Positions 8,253 to 16,497 of a stretch of 64,000 nucleotides of DNA are shown in pieces; position 1 is the stretch's first letter; every line of letters starts with the position of its first letter. The notes beneath the pieces are model-generated. The model was not told the origin of the DNA. It did not search any database and saw nothing but the letters and a program-made list of their open reading frames with translations. Position numbers and translations under genes: made by a program. The DNA lies in the NCBI RefSeq assembly GCF_002886255.1, contig NZ_KZ614149.1, positions 1,612,001-1,676,000 on the forward strand, written 5' to 3'. The stretch comes from Alteribacillus bidgolensis. Its GTDB lineage: Bacteria; Bacillota; Bacilli; Bacillales; Marinococcaceae.

Positions 8253-9023
8253 GTGAACAACTTTCATCCAACTTATAAGGCACGACGAATGAAGGCTCAT
8301 GTCAGTGCAATTGGCACGACACAGATGCATTTAAGAAATCCATATATCATTGCCTGGTGGTCAGCGGCGTTTCCTGGTTTTGGCCATCTTCTTTTAGCTA
8401 AATATCTGAGAGGCTATTCCCTTTTTATCTGGGAGATTCTCATTAATAATATGGCTCACTTAAATCATGCTATTGTATTTTCCTTTACTGGGAATATAGA
8501 GATGGCAAAGGAAGTACTCGATCCAAGATGGATACTTTTGTATATTCCAGTCTATCTTTTTGGAATATGGGATAGCTACCGCACTACTGTGGATATGAAT
8601 AAAGTATTCATACTGGCCGAGCGTGAAAATGCTGACTTTAGTTCATTTACCATAGGTGCCTTGGGAATTAATTATTTAGACAAGCGAAGACCGCTGATGG
8701 CCGTAATATGGTCCCTATTCACTCCAGGTCTAGGGCAGCTTTACATCCACCGTGTACTCACCGCCTTTTTTATTTTGTCTTTTGTGATTGTTTTTGTATA
8801 CTCATCTAAAATTCTTATTGCTGTCCATTACCTTTTTATAGGAGAAATCGGACAAGCGACACAAGTGCTGGATCCACAGTGGTTTTTATTTATCCCTTCG
8901 TATATAGGTTTTGGCGTTTATGACTCCTATGTAAATACAGTCGAAAACAATAAATTATTTGAAAGTGAACAAAGAAAATTTTTAAAGAACAATTATCAAC
9001 AATATCGTGTCAAATTTCCCTGA
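8253..9023 (+). CDS. Multi-span membrane protein with internal duplication
   Basis: A 256-residue protein. Two halves repeat the same layout: a W-S-x-F-x-P-G-F/L-G-x-L motif, hydrophobic helices, LDP(R/Q)W then a helix, G-x-(W/Y)DSY, and TVxxNK (first half about 35-136, second about 150-236). The PG-x-GQLY element resembles TM2-type domains. GTG 8253 follows GAGG by eight bases. It is first of three closely spaced genes (gaps 20 and 23 bp). Function unknown. Confidence 0.75.
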   Translation: MNNFHPTYKARRMKAHVSAIGTTQMHLRNPYIIAWWSAAFPGFGHLLLAKYLRGYSLFIWEILINNMAHLNHAIVFSFTGNIEMAKEVLDPRWILLYIPVYLFGIWDSYRTTVDMNKVFILAERENADFSSFTIGALGINYLDKRRPLMAVIWSLFTPGLGQLYIHRVLTAFFILSFVIVFVYSSKILIAVHYLFIGEIGQATQVLDPQWFLFIPSYIGFGVYDSYVNTVENNKLFESEQRKFLKNNYQQYRVKFP

Positions 9024-9043
9024 AAAGCATGAGGTGACAATCC

Positions 9044-9505
9044 ATGCAAGTTTTTTCAACCTTCGAGCATTCATCGTATCTGGAATTAGCCATCACATCT
9101 TTAGAGCAAGTTGGAGTGAAAAAAGAGAAAATTCTTGCTGTACCGCTCATTAACCGAGTGGAAGAAAGAAGATTGTTTGATACGCTTCACCGTGCAGATG
9201 GGATCAGTTTATTTGATAAAGGGGCAGCGATAGGAACGGGCTTCTCTGTAATTGGCGCAAGTGTAGGCTTCGCATTGGAGTGGGGGCCAATTTATTGGGG
9301 GTTAATCGGTGCTGCAAGTGGATTTATCATTGGATTTGTCATTGATTACATCCTCTTTAAAGTAGTACATAAAAGAAAACGGGAAGTAAAAGGAAAAAAA
9401 TCAGAAGTCGTTTTAGTTATTGAATGTCCTAATGAACTGGTAGAAAAAGTCGAAGAATTACTATGGGAGCACTTGGCATTAGGTGTTGCCAAAGTAGATG
9501 GATGA
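9044..9505 (+). CDS. Membrane protein with central glycine-rich helical pair, unknown function
   Basis: A 153-residue protein: an N-terminal soluble part starting MQVFSTFEHSSYLELAI (a beta-alpha pattern like PII/GSP17M-type folds), a central pair of glycine-rich helices (about 61-108), then a charged loop and a C-terminal VVLVIECPNELVEKVEELL segment that may complete the soluble domain. It is the middle gene of the three-gene cluster. No family name can be given. Confidence 0.72.
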   Translation: MQVFSTFEHSSYLELAITSLEQVGVKKEKILAVPLINRVEERRLFDTLHRADGISLFDKGAAIGTGFSVIGASVGFALEWGPIYWGLIGAASGFIIGFVIDYILFKVVHKRKREVKGKKSEVVLVIECPNELVEKVEELLWEHLALGVAKVDG

Positions 9506-9528
9506 CGTTTTTTAAAGGAGGTTGTTTC

Positions 9529-10014
9529 ATGAATAAAAATAATAAGAGAGATGAGCTGTTTTTAGGAGGCCTGCTTGTTTTAGGGCTTGGAATACTGCCT
9601 TTTATTTTTAGAAAACCTCCTATAAAAGATTGGCTGCTGGTATATTTGTGGAATGCGGTGACCAATATCATCATTGATCATTGTATCGTTTCTGCCGACA
9701 TAGTAAGGTATCCTATACGGCTATTACCTAAAACATTCAAGTCAAATGTTCTGTTTGATTTTTTATTATACCCAGCTATGACAATTGCTTATAATCAAAA
9801 AACCAAAGACGACAAATTCATCACTAGTCTATTTAAATTGCTTATATACATTGTTCCGATGACTATTATTGAAGAACTCGCAGAGAAAAAAACAAAATTA
9901 ATAACATTCAAAAAGGGATGGAAATGGTACCATTCTTTCTTCTCGCTTTATATTAAATCATTATTAGACAGGCTATGGATTAAGTGGGTAAGAAGAACAG
10001 AAGAAAAACAATAA
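9529..10014 (+). CDS. CBO0543-family membrane protein
   Basis: A 161-residue polytopic protein with the family hallmarks KDWLLVYLWNAVTN, VRYPIRLLPK, SNVLFDFLLYPAMT, AYNQ and KGWKWYHSFFSLY. The function is unknown across Bacillaceae. ATG 9529 follows AAAGGAGG by seven bases; a longer frame from 9463 overlaps the upstream gene and is not used. It is last of the cluster, ahead of a terminator. Confidence 0.85.
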   Translation: MNKNNKRDELFLGGLLVLGLGILPFIFRKPPIKDWLLVYLWNAVTNIIIDHCIVSADIVRYPIRLLPKTFKSNVLFDFLLYPAMTIAYNQKTKDDKFITSLFKLLIYIVPMTIIEELAEKKTKLITFKKGWKWYHSFFSLYIKSLLDRLWIKWVRRTEEKQ

Positions 10015-10018
10015 AAAA

Positions 10019-10058
10019 GTAGATAAAAGCAAGAGACTCAGCTTTTATCTACCTTTTT
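10019..10058. terminator. Bidirectional terminator between convergent genes
   Basis: GTAGATAAAAGC (10019-10030) pairs with GCTTTTATCTAC (10041-10052), with T tracts on both strands. It serves the three-gene cluster and the 10089-10412 gene. Confidence 0.85.
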
Positions 10059-10088
10059 ACTTTTAGGAAAAATACTACATCCTTCTAT

Positions 10089-10412
10089 TTAATGAAACCT
10101 TCTTTCCCGTAAAGGCTGAAAGTTATTTTCCACAAGCCTTTTAAAGCGGTCATCTAGATGCGTTTTTATTTTTTCTCTTTTGTTTTCTGGAATCATGCCA
10201 AATTCTACATATTTGTCTACGAGCTCTTTTTTCTTTTCAATAATATCTTTGTGCAATGTAGAAAGCTCCTCTTTTTGTTCCTCCGTCAGGTCAACATTTT
10301 TCAGCTCGGCATGAATCCCATACGCCTCTGCCTGCCCGGAGTAACTGAATAACGTTCCGGCAGCAAGCATGATAACGAGAAAATTCGTCCACTTTCTTTT
10401 ACCCAACAACAC
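10089..10412 (-). CDS. Secreted DUF2680-type (YckD-like) protein
   Basis: A 107-residue protein with a signal peptide (basic KRKW, hydrophobic core, cleavage near SGQAEA-Y). The mature part, VDLTEEQKEELSTLHKDIIEKKKELVDKYVEFG, is the helical signature of DUF2680/YckD-like exported proteins. The precise role is unknown. Confidence 0.8.
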   Translation of the reverse strand: MLLGKRKWTNFLVIMLAAGTLFSYSGQAEAYGIHAELKNVDLTEEQKEELSTLHKDIIEKKKELVDKYVEFGMIPENKREKIKTHLDDRFKRLVENNFQPLRERRFH

Positions 10413-10549
10413 TCACTCCTTTTTAAAACATATCTTTACTTTGTCTCACCGATCATTTTTTATGCCGAATTTTGTTTTCATTTTGTTTATTCCATATGAG
10501 AAATGTAAAAGGTAAACCATAGCTAGTTAATTTTTTAGGAGGTATAACG

Positions 10550-11371
10550 ATGGAAGACAAACTGATTCCTGTTACTTCGGTCACGAATGGGTTAGGTCAG
10601 ACAGTGGCCGACCATCTGTTCTATTATACAAACCAGGTGGTAAACCTTTGCTTTTATGAGCTTCCAGGCCGGGAAAATGAATGGGTTTTAATCGATGCAG
10701 GTATGCCCAAATCTGCTGATATTATTAAAGAAACAGCTGATGAGCTTTTCGGAAAAAACCATACTCCGCAAGCTATTATTTTGACACACGGCCACTTTGA
10801 TCATGTGGGAGCAGTGGAAGAATTAGCCGAAGCATGGAAAATTCCTGTTTATGCTCATGAACAGGAAATGCCTTTTCTTACAGGCGTAAAGAATTATCCA
10901 GAACCTGATACTAGTGTTGAGGGAGGTCTTGTTGCTAAATTATCACGTATGTTTCCCAATGAAGGGATTGATCTAGGAGACAACGTACAAGTACTGCCCG
11001 CCGATGGCACTGTACCTGAAATGGAGGGGTGGCGCTGGGTTCACACGCCGGGTCATACACCTGGGCATATTTCATTATTTCACGAAGAAGACCGCACACT
11101 TATTGTTGGCGATGCATTTGTGACCGTCAAACAAGAATATCTGTATAAAGTAATGATGCAAGAAAAAGAAATCAGCGGCCCGCCCCGCTATCTTACCACT
11201 GATTGGAAAGCAGCCCGTTCTTCTGTTGAACAATTAAAAAACCTTAACCCAGAAGCTGCTGTCACAGGTCATGGTCTTCCTATGGAAGGCAAAGAATTAA
11301 AACATGCGCTAGAAACCTTAGCCAGCAACTTTGACGACATTGCTGTACCAGATCACGGAAAATTTGTATAA
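10550..11371 (+). CDS. MBL-fold metallo-hydrolase
   Basis: A 273-residue metallo-beta-lactamase-fold enzyme with the zinc motif THGHFDHVG near residue 84, further ligands in HTPGHTPGHIS, the VGDAF aspartate and GHGLP near the C-terminus. The substrate cannot be inferred; YqjP/YobT-type Bacillus hydrolases are similar in layout. ATG 10550 follows AGGAGG. Monocistronic with a strong terminator. Confidence 0.88.
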   Translation: MEDKLIPVTSVTNGLGQTVADHLFYYTNQVVNLCFYELPGRENEWVLIDAGMPKSADIIKETADELFGKNHTPQAIILTHGHFDHVGAVEELAEAWKIPVYAHEQEMPFLTGVKNYPEPDTSVEGGLVAKLSRMFPNEGIDLGDNVQVLPADGTVPEMEGWRWVHTPGHTPGHISLFHEEDRTLIVGDAFVTVKQEYLYKVMMQEKEISGPPRYLTTDWKAARSSVEQLKNLNPEAAVTGHGLPMEGKELKHALETLASNFDDIAVPDHGKFV

Positions 11372-11379
11372 GACGTAAG

Positions 11380-11421
11380 AGCAGGCTTTTGTTACCGCTG
11401 TTAACAGAAGCCTGCTTTTTC
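11380..11421 (+). terminator. Terminator of the MBL hydrolase gene
   Basis: A long stem from AGCAGGCTT (from 11380) to AAGCCTGCT (ending 11416), extended inward by six pairs including one G-T, then TTTTT. Confidence 0.85.
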
Positions 11422-11506
11422 CAAAAATTTTTTTATATTAATGTTCATTATTTTGAATTATGATACTATAAATTGGTATAGATTTTTTTAGAAAAGGAAG
11501 AGGTAA

Positions 11507-11896
11507 GTGGAAAGCGGTAACTTCACATTAAATGAGTTGTACAAGTCGGCAAATGACATGTGTTTAAAGCATTGGGGAGTGGAGTACAGCGATCAGATTG
11601 AGCTTGTACATACCAACTGGAGTGTACAAAATGCCGTGTTTATTTATGACCGCGGCACCGGAGAACGTATTATTCGAATGAGCACCAAGCGTAATGCCAT
11701 ACGTTCTAAAGAAGGTGTATTACAATCTCTATTACATGAGCTCGTCCATTGGCGCCTGCATTTACAGGGATTGCCGTGCCGGGACGAAGACCCTGAATTT
11801 ATAGAAGAGTGCATAAACGTCGGTGCAAATATAAGCCTTGCTAAAAAAGCACAGCTGGCGTTTGAACAATTTATGCTTGAACGAAAAACGACATAG
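11507..11896 (+). CDS. SprT-like zinc metalloprotease-fold protein
   Basis: A 129-residue protein with the zincin motif LLHELVHWRLH (HELVH) near residue 76-80, preceded by ERIIRMSTKRN and followed by a glutamate-rich helix (FIEECINVGANI) that could supply the third ligand. This is the layout of compact SprT-like proteins. Start is GTG 11507 with GGAAGAGG just upstream; the first internal ATG would remove the domain's start. The DUF1540 gene follows 79 bp downstream. Confidence 0.78.
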   Translation: MESGNFTLNELYKSANDMCLKHWGVEYSDQIELVHTNWSVQNAVFIYDRGTGERIIRMSTKRNAIRSKEGVLQSLLHELVHWRLHLQGLPCRDEDPEFIEECINVGANISLAKKAQLAFEQFMLERKTT

Positions 11897-11975
11897 GAAT
11901 AGCACAAAGATTCAGCCTTTGCTTCGTATCTTTTTCCCTGCTTTTGCAAAAAGTAAACGTAAGGGGGGAAGAAAT

Positions 11976-12137
11976 ATGGCGCAAGATGTGCTATGTGAAG
12001 TAAATAACTGTCATTATTGGGCAGATGGAAACCTTTGTTCTGCCGATAGAATTTATGTAGTAAGCCATAGTGGTGAACAAGCTTCTACAGAGCATGAAAC
12101 CGACTGTAAAACATTTGTAAAAAAGGATCAGCATTAA
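11976..12137 (+). CDS. DUF1540 domain-containing protein
   Basis: A 53-residue protein reading AQDVLCEVNNCHYWADGNLCSADRI and ending in a TDCKTFVKK segment. The four spaced cysteines (C-x4-C-x8-C...C) are the DUF1540 signature, probably a metal site. ATG 11976 sits after AAGGGGGGAAG; the longer frame to 11838 overlaps the SprT-like gene and is not used. Confidence 0.88.
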   Translation: MAQDVLCEVNNCHYWADGNLCSADRIYVVSHSGEQASTEHETDCKTFVKKDQH

Positions 12138-12142
12138 AGGTT

Positions 12143-12167
12143 AGAGGCCGCTTCCCTGGCGGCCTCT
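12143..12167 (+). terminator. Terminator of the DUF1540 gene
   Basis: AGAGGCCGC (12143-12151) pairs with GCGGCCTCT (12159-12167), followed by TCTTTAT. Confidence 0.75.
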
Positions 12168-12173
12168 TCTTTA

Positions 12174-12442
12174 TACTTTAGGAATGTTTAACTTTGTGAA
12201 AGGATCAAAGTATAACAAAACTACGACTTCCAACGTATAGGACGTACTAATGCCGCCGTTTCCACAGGACGTACTTCCACAGGATGTGGTGACTTCTACG
12301 TTGCACACTCGTCGCCAAAAACGCCACGTCCTGTGGCATTGGCGACATTAGCACATTCTATGCGTCGACGTGTGCGTTTTTAGTAGAAGTTCCTTTAACT
12401 TAGGCGGTTTCCTTTACATGGCGGCAAGCCGAGTTTTTCTAA
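12174..12442. repeat. Long-form copy of the dispersed intergenic repeat
   Basis: Starts with the TACTTTAGGAATGTTTAAC hairpin segment and ends GGCGGCAAGCCGAGTTTTTCTAA. Internal words (ACGTCCTGTGG, GGCGACATTAGCAC, ACGTGTGCGTTTTTAG) recur at 42.83-43.06 and 47.67-47.91 kb. It carries no open frame. It accounts for most of the 400-base gap before the next gene. Confidence 0.85.
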
Positions 12443-12536
12443 TAGCTCTAAGGATAAAGCGCTTATCCGTTTTTCATTTAAATAACGAATAGTAAACAGT
12501 ACAAGATGCCGGTACTCTATATTACAGCATTTTCCT

Positions 12537-12608
12537 TTAAAATGCCCAATTTATAATGGCACTAACTACCACTACTAATCCAATAATCATTAAAATCGTT
12601 CTAATCAT
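12537..12608 (-). CDS. Predicted 23-residue membrane peptide
   Basis: ATG 12608 lies nine bases after an AGAGAGG site and opens a 24-codon frame encoding MIRTILMIIGL followed by a valine-rich hydrophobic span ending INWAF. The single span and good ribosome site suggest a real small protein. No family is recognised. Confidence 0.45.
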   Translation of the reverse strand: MIRTILMIIGLVVVVSAIINWAF

Positions 12609-12705
12609 TTGTATCATCCTCTCTCTCTGCATTTGTTGTTACCTTTCCCCATTTGCTTTTTTTAAAACTAAGCTAAATGTTTATTACAGAGAGAGTGTGT
12701 GATCG

Positions 12706-13251
12706 TTAGGACCGATGTACTGTCTTTTGAGCTGACAACAGTTCAGCCACCTCTTTTACTGCATCTTCCGCCCAATTTTCAAGCGTGTCCACGGTTGTGG
12801 CTGCGATTGGATGTGGAATGACAGCAAAGGAATAATCAGGTAAACCATGGGCTATTGCCATCGCTTTTCCTGAGCTGATAAAAGGTTCAGTTACGATGAC
12901 TGCTGCAGGTACTTGTTTTTTCTCCATCACGATTCCATCGAGCAAACTGCCCGAGCTGCAGGAACCTCAATCACCGATCCCAGAAATAACTAAATCACAC
13001 TGCTTTTTTAGCTGATCTGCTTCCCTATCGGGGATCGCATGAGAAAACGATGACTTTTTTACTGTTATTATTTCTTTTAACTGAAAACGTTCTTTTAGAT
13101 GTCTGCCAATATATTGTAAAACGGTGTCTGCATTTCTTTTGCCGTTATCAATTAAGCCTAACGTCTTGTTTTCCAGTGACAAAGGCCTCGGAGCTGTTTG
13201 TGCTTGTTCTGGTACTGGGCTCTTTGTTGGATTATAGACGGTAATGCTCAT
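12706..13251 (-). CDS. UGSC-family selenoprotein (TGA at 12967-12969 read as Sec95)
   Basis: The frame from ATG 13251 (seven bases after AAGGAG) runs through one in-frame TGA to a TAA at 12706, giving 181 residues. Around the TGA it reads CDLVISGIGD-U-GSCSSGSLLDG, the hallmark Sec-Gly-Ser-Cys motif of the UGSC (seleno)protein family; Sec95 and Cys98 form a redox-like pair. The N-terminal half (LGLIDNGKRNADTVLQYIG) and C-terminal half (PAAVIVTEPF...HPIA) both fit a Rossmann-like domain spanning the TGA. A hairpin follows the TGA. It is 78 bp downstream of a conserved partner gene in the same operon. Callers that stop at TGA would split it in two. Confidence 0.94.
12938..12954 (-). promoter_or_regulatory. 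Putative SECIS hairpin of the UGSC gene
   Basis: On the minus strand TCGGGC pairs with GCTCGA around loop AGTTT (an extra A-T pair may close it to GTT). The five-base loop starts 19 nt after the TGA with G second. A flanking stem GGTTCC/GGAATC (12961-12966 with 12931-12936) can extend it. Confidence 0.75.
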
Positions 13252-13329
13252 CAAATCACTCCTTTTGTTTTTCGATCAAAGCAAGGTATATCATTTGAGC
13301 CAATCACCGATTGACTAGCATCAGCATTG

Positions 13330-14376
13330 TCAGGTGAAACCTGTTTCAGTCAGAATTGATTTTGTGACAGCACGCGAAATATTAGCGCCGAACCAGCCTG
13401 GAATACAAGCTGAAAAGCGTCCGGCTTCCCCTCCCGCTGTCAGCAAAAGAATGCTTTCTGGAGAAGGCACGGCATGTACCATTGTTTTTTCATCTTGTTT
13501 TTCCATTGGTGCTTCTATATAACCACCTTTTTTCAAATCACTTAGCGGCCGTTTCGCATGTTCATAGAGAAAACGGCGCACAGATGCTTTATTCCATCCT
13601 TGTTTGTTTAGATCTCTGTAATGCTCTGGGCAAATCACCACTCCCATTTCGGTTTCTCCGCCCATATTAAAAGTGCCAAGACCGCTCATTCGGTCTGCTA
13701 GGGTAAGTAAAATATTTTCTGGCTGCAAGGAAGCATGATTGTTCATTTGATTTGGTCCTTCTGCAGCAAACACGGTTACGGTACTATCTTCTTTGGCAAA
13801 CCCCTTTTCAACATGCAAAGGTTCCCACTCTGTATCTTCGTTTTCTGCTATGCAGTACGTAAATTTACCTGGGTGCCCTAAAGTGGCCCGGTCAAATTCT
13901 TTAGATCCTCCAGCGTTTATCATAAGTAATCGAACCGCTCGGCCTATGGTCGCGTTTGCACGATTTCCTGGTCCGAAAAGATTTTCTCCTGCATTAACCG
14001 CAAGCGTTTTAGAAATAGGTCCATTCACAATGATTAATATAGCAGCGCCAGCTGTACTCGCCGTTGGTCCGTGAAGTCCGAAGTCCGGATCACTCATTGC
14101 TGAAACAGCAGTCACCACTACCGGAAAATAATCGGGTAAGCATCCCGCCATCACTGCATTGATCGCTGCTGCTTCTGCCGTAAACACGCGTCCGCGTTCA
14201 GGAATAGAACCAATGACGGTGTCTTTTTTCATGCCGACAAAATCTAACATCGCTTGAATTCTTTCTTCTGTTGGAGGTACGACTGGTAATCCATCTGTCC
14301 AGCCTTTTCGGTAATATAATTCCATTGCAGCCGATTCATTTTCAACTGTAATAGCTTCTGCGTTAATCGATGCCAC
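13330..14376 (-). CDS. Conserved UGSC-associated protein, unknown function
   Basis: A 348-residue soluble protein. Landmarks: GWTDGLPVVPPTEERI near residue 26, AINAVMAGCLPDYFPVV, GPTASTAG, NAGENLFGPGNRANATIGR and KFTYCIAENED. I recall this conserved family beside UGSC-type proteins in other bacteria, and here the two genes are adjacent on one strand. It may be the catalytic or scaffold partner of the selenoprotein; substrate unknown. GTG 14376 follows GGAAAGGGAGTGA. A TGA ends the gene, but nothing coherent follows it, so it is read as a true stop. Confidence 0.85.
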   Translation of the reverse strand: MASINAEAITVENESAAMELYYRKGWTDGLPVVPPTEERIQAMLDFVGMKKDTVIGSIPERGRVFTAEAAAINAVMAGCLPDYFPVVVTAVSAMSDPDFGLHGPTASTAGAAILIIVNGPISKTLAVNAGENLFGPGNRANATIGRAVRLLMINAGGSKEFDRATLGHPGKFTYCIAENEDTEWEPLHVEKGFAKEDSTVTVFAAEGPNQMNNHASLQPENILLTLADRMSGLGTFNMGGETEMGVVICPEHYRDLNKQGWNKASVRRFLYEHAKRPLSDLKKGGYIEAPMEKQDEKTMVHAVPSPESILLLTAGGEAGRFSACIPGWFGANISRAVTKSILTETGFT

Positions 14377-14400
14377 TTATTCACTCCCTTTCCTGTTATA

Positions 14401-14415
14401 ATGATAAGTTATCAT
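14401..14415. promoter_or_regulatory. Palindromic operator upstream of the UGSC operon
   Basis: ATGATAA-G-TTATCAT is a perfect 7-1-7 palindrome located 24 bp upstream of the GTG start. A weak minus-strand -10 (TATGAT, preceded by TG) overlaps it, the usual geometry for repression. The regulator is not in the neighbourhood. Confidence 0.6.
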
Positions 14416-14567
14416 AACAATCAGAATTTTTGAACTGTAAAGGGTTTCTTATTTAACAAGTGTTTTTGGATTATGGCTGTACAGCTGGTTCACTAATTTC
14501 CCTGCTTCCGCTGGAAACTCAGCCATAACAGCCTTCCTTTAGAAAATTTAAACTAAAGTACAAAAAA

Positions 14568-14593
14568 GAGCCTCCCCTGCTAAGGGAAAGCTC
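14568..14593 (-). terminator. Terminator after the 14601-14765 gene
   Basis: GAGCCTCCCC (14568-14577) pairs with GGGAAAGCTC (14584-14593) with G-T pairs; on the minus strand TTTTTTG follows. Confidence 0.7.
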
Positions 14594-14600
14594 ATGCTCA

Positions 14601-14765
14601 TTATTCATAAATGCTGTCTGCGTTTTTATAGCGAAGCTGCTCAGCATGATTTTCAACCATTGCCGTACCCGGATGCGGCGTTTCTTCATTAATTTCCCTT
14701 ACATTAGGCTGCTCGATTTCTGGTTGTCGTTTTATGCGCTCTGGTTGTTCTCTTTTATCAGCCAT
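14601..14765 (-). CDS. Small hydrophilic hypothetical protein
   Basis: A 54-residue charged protein (MADKREQPERIKRQPEIEQ... ending NADSIYE) without hydrophobic segments, probably disordered. ATG 14765 lies eight bases after AAGGAGG, which fixes the start; the longer frame to 14834 is rejected. No family recognised. Confidence 0.7.
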   Translation of the reverse strand: MADKREQPERIKRQPEIEQPNVREINEETPHPGTAMVENHAEQLRYKNADSIYE

Positions 14766-14916
14766 AGCTTCTCCCTCCTTGCGTTTACTTTTTCCTCTCT
14801 TCGTGTCGTTATGAGCGTTATTTTTAGACTCCATAGGTTTTTAATGCAAAATAGTGGGAAAAAAAGTAGTATAAAGAACCAAGGAAGCTGACGAGTAAAG
14901 AGGGGAAGGATCCTAC

Positions 14917-15744
14917 ATGAAAATCAATCGAATTTTTTCTTTTGGCCGAACGCTGAAAAAGGAAATGATAGATGACAGAGCAACAGGACTAGCAGCAGAA
15001 CAGGCATTTTATTATATGCTTGCCCTTTTTCCGATGATGATCTTATTTTTATCTATTCTTCCTTATTTGTCTATGGACGGCCAAAGAGTAATGATGGTTG
15101 TAGAAACAGCTCTGCCTCGCGACACCACCCGCATGATTGAAGAAAATGTATTAAGTGTGGTCAGCGATTCCAACAGCGGGCTGCTTACTTTCGGGATCAT
15201 TGGTACGATTTGGTCCGCATCTACAGGAATGAATGCTTTCATCAGAGCTATGAATGAAGCGTTCAACGTAGAAAACCAAAGATCTTTTCTTAACGGAAGA
15301 TTATTGTCTATTTTATTAACGATCGGTATGATAGTAACCTTTCTTATTATTTTTGCTCTTTTTATTTTTGGTGAAGTAATTTTAAACACCGTTTCTAATT
15401 ATGTTTTCATGCCAGATGAAACCGAGTCGCTTTTAAAAGTGGTACGCTGGATCCTTACAGTTCTTGTTATGATTACAATTCTGTGCTGTCTTTACTATTT
15501 TGCCCCTAATAAAAAAATTACGTTTAAGCATGTACTTCCAGGAGCCATTACAGCAACGATTATATGGCAGGTCGTATCTCTTGGTTTCTCTTTTTATGTA
15601 AATAACTTTGGAAATTACTCCGATATGTACGGCAGTCTTGGCGGCGTTATCGTCCTTATGCTTTGGCTCTTTTTGACTGGTCTGGCTCTTGTTATCGGCG
15701 GAGAACTAAACGCGATTCTGCATAAAAACCGTTCAGCCGGTTAA
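14917..15744 (+). CDS. YihY/BrkB-family membrane protein
   Basis: A 275-residue protein with about six membrane helices. The opening DDRATGLAAEQAFYYMLALFPMM and the later GTIWSASTGMNAFIRAMNEAFN and LPGAITATIIWQ motifs define the YihY/virulence-factor BrkB family (formerly mis-named RNase BN). Function is unsettled; some members act in envelope stress. Its 3' end overlaps the convergent MOSC gene by 12 bp. Confidence 0.9.
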   Translation: MKINRIFSFGRTLKKEMIDDRATGLAAEQAFYYMLALFPMMILFLSILPYLSMDGQRVMMVVETALPRDTTRMIEENVLSVVSDSNSGLLTFGIIGTIWSASTGMNAFIRAMNEAFNVENQRSFLNGRLLSILLTIGMIVTFLIIFALFIFGEVILNTVSNYVFMPDETESLLKVVRWILTVLVMITILCCLYYFAPNKKITFKHVLPGAITATIIWQVVSLGFSFYVNNFGNYSDMYGSLGGVIVLMLWLFLTGLALVIGGELNAILHKNRSAG

Positions 15745-16389
15745 CTGGTTGATTCGTTTCTCCACCTTTTCCCGCCAGGACTCCGCTAATGCATCGACAG
15801 CTGCTATTTTTTGAAGGGCTTCGAGATCTTTTGCGTTGTGAAAATACGTATGAAGAGAATAAGCGACAGTAACCTTGTCAAGATGCTGTTCTACGAGCTG
15901 GATGGTATCTGTTTTTCTTATCGTTCCTTCTTTTAATACACGGCATAAAAAGCCTGTATAGCCCGTTTCCACTACTCTTGATAAAAGATTTGGTATATTA
16001 TTCCGCCTGCTGATCGTGTCACATGGAATGCGCCCCTGTGTAACCTGGATGATGGCATCTCCAATTTTATAGGTATCCCCAATGCATACTTTTTCTTCTG
16101 TCATGTTACGAGCTGTTATGTTTTCCCCAAATGCGGCATCAGCAAGCTTTGTGTTACATTCACTTTCCCAGTGCAAATAGTGGTCATACGGATAGATACA
16201 AATCACCCGGTCGGTGCCGCCGTGATTTTTTTTATCCGCCACCTCATCATTTTCCAAACCGTCTTCCGCTGCATATATTTCTTCTACGCTTTGTTTTTGA
16301 ATGCCTGTTTTCATGACTTTGCCGTTTTGGTACATCATAAGCTGTGGACGCCCTGCAGCCAAATGCTGTATGAAATATGAAGATGACAT
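15733..16389 (-). CDS. MOSC domain-containing protein (YiiM/YflK type)
   Basis: A 218-residue protein with the MOSC core: DGLENDEVADKKNHGGTDR, IYPYDHYLHW, AFGENITARNMTEEKVCIGD, and the conserved cysteine in QGRIPCDTISRR near residue 125. MOSC proteins carry persulfide sulfur on that cysteine and several reduce N-hydroxylated substrates with a molybdenum cofactor. ATG 16389 follows AAAGGAGGAGG. It is divergent from the OsmC selenoprotein. Confidence 0.9.
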   Translation of the reverse strand: MSSSYFIQHLAAGRPQLMMYQNGKVMKTGIQKQSVEEIYAAEDGLENDEVADKKNHGGTDRVICIYPYDHYLHWESECNTKLADAAFGENITARNMTEEKVCIGDTYKIGDAIIQVTQGRIPCDTISRRNNIPNLLSRVVETGYTGFLCRVLKEGTIRKTDTIQLVEQHLDKVTVAYSLHTYFHNAKDLEALQKIAAVDALAESWREKVEKRINQLTG

Positions 16390-16497
16390 TTTCTTCCTCC
16401 TCCTTTTTTAATCTTTTAAAATAATCATACCATTCCGATGTTTAAAAATAAAAAAAGACGGGTAAAAAAACAAGAGTTTATTTTAAAGGGGGATTTT

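Noticed and set aside
13330..13332. TGA ending the UGSC-partner gene as possible Sec
   Set aside because: After the TGA the frame reads only two codons before another stop; nothing coherent continues.
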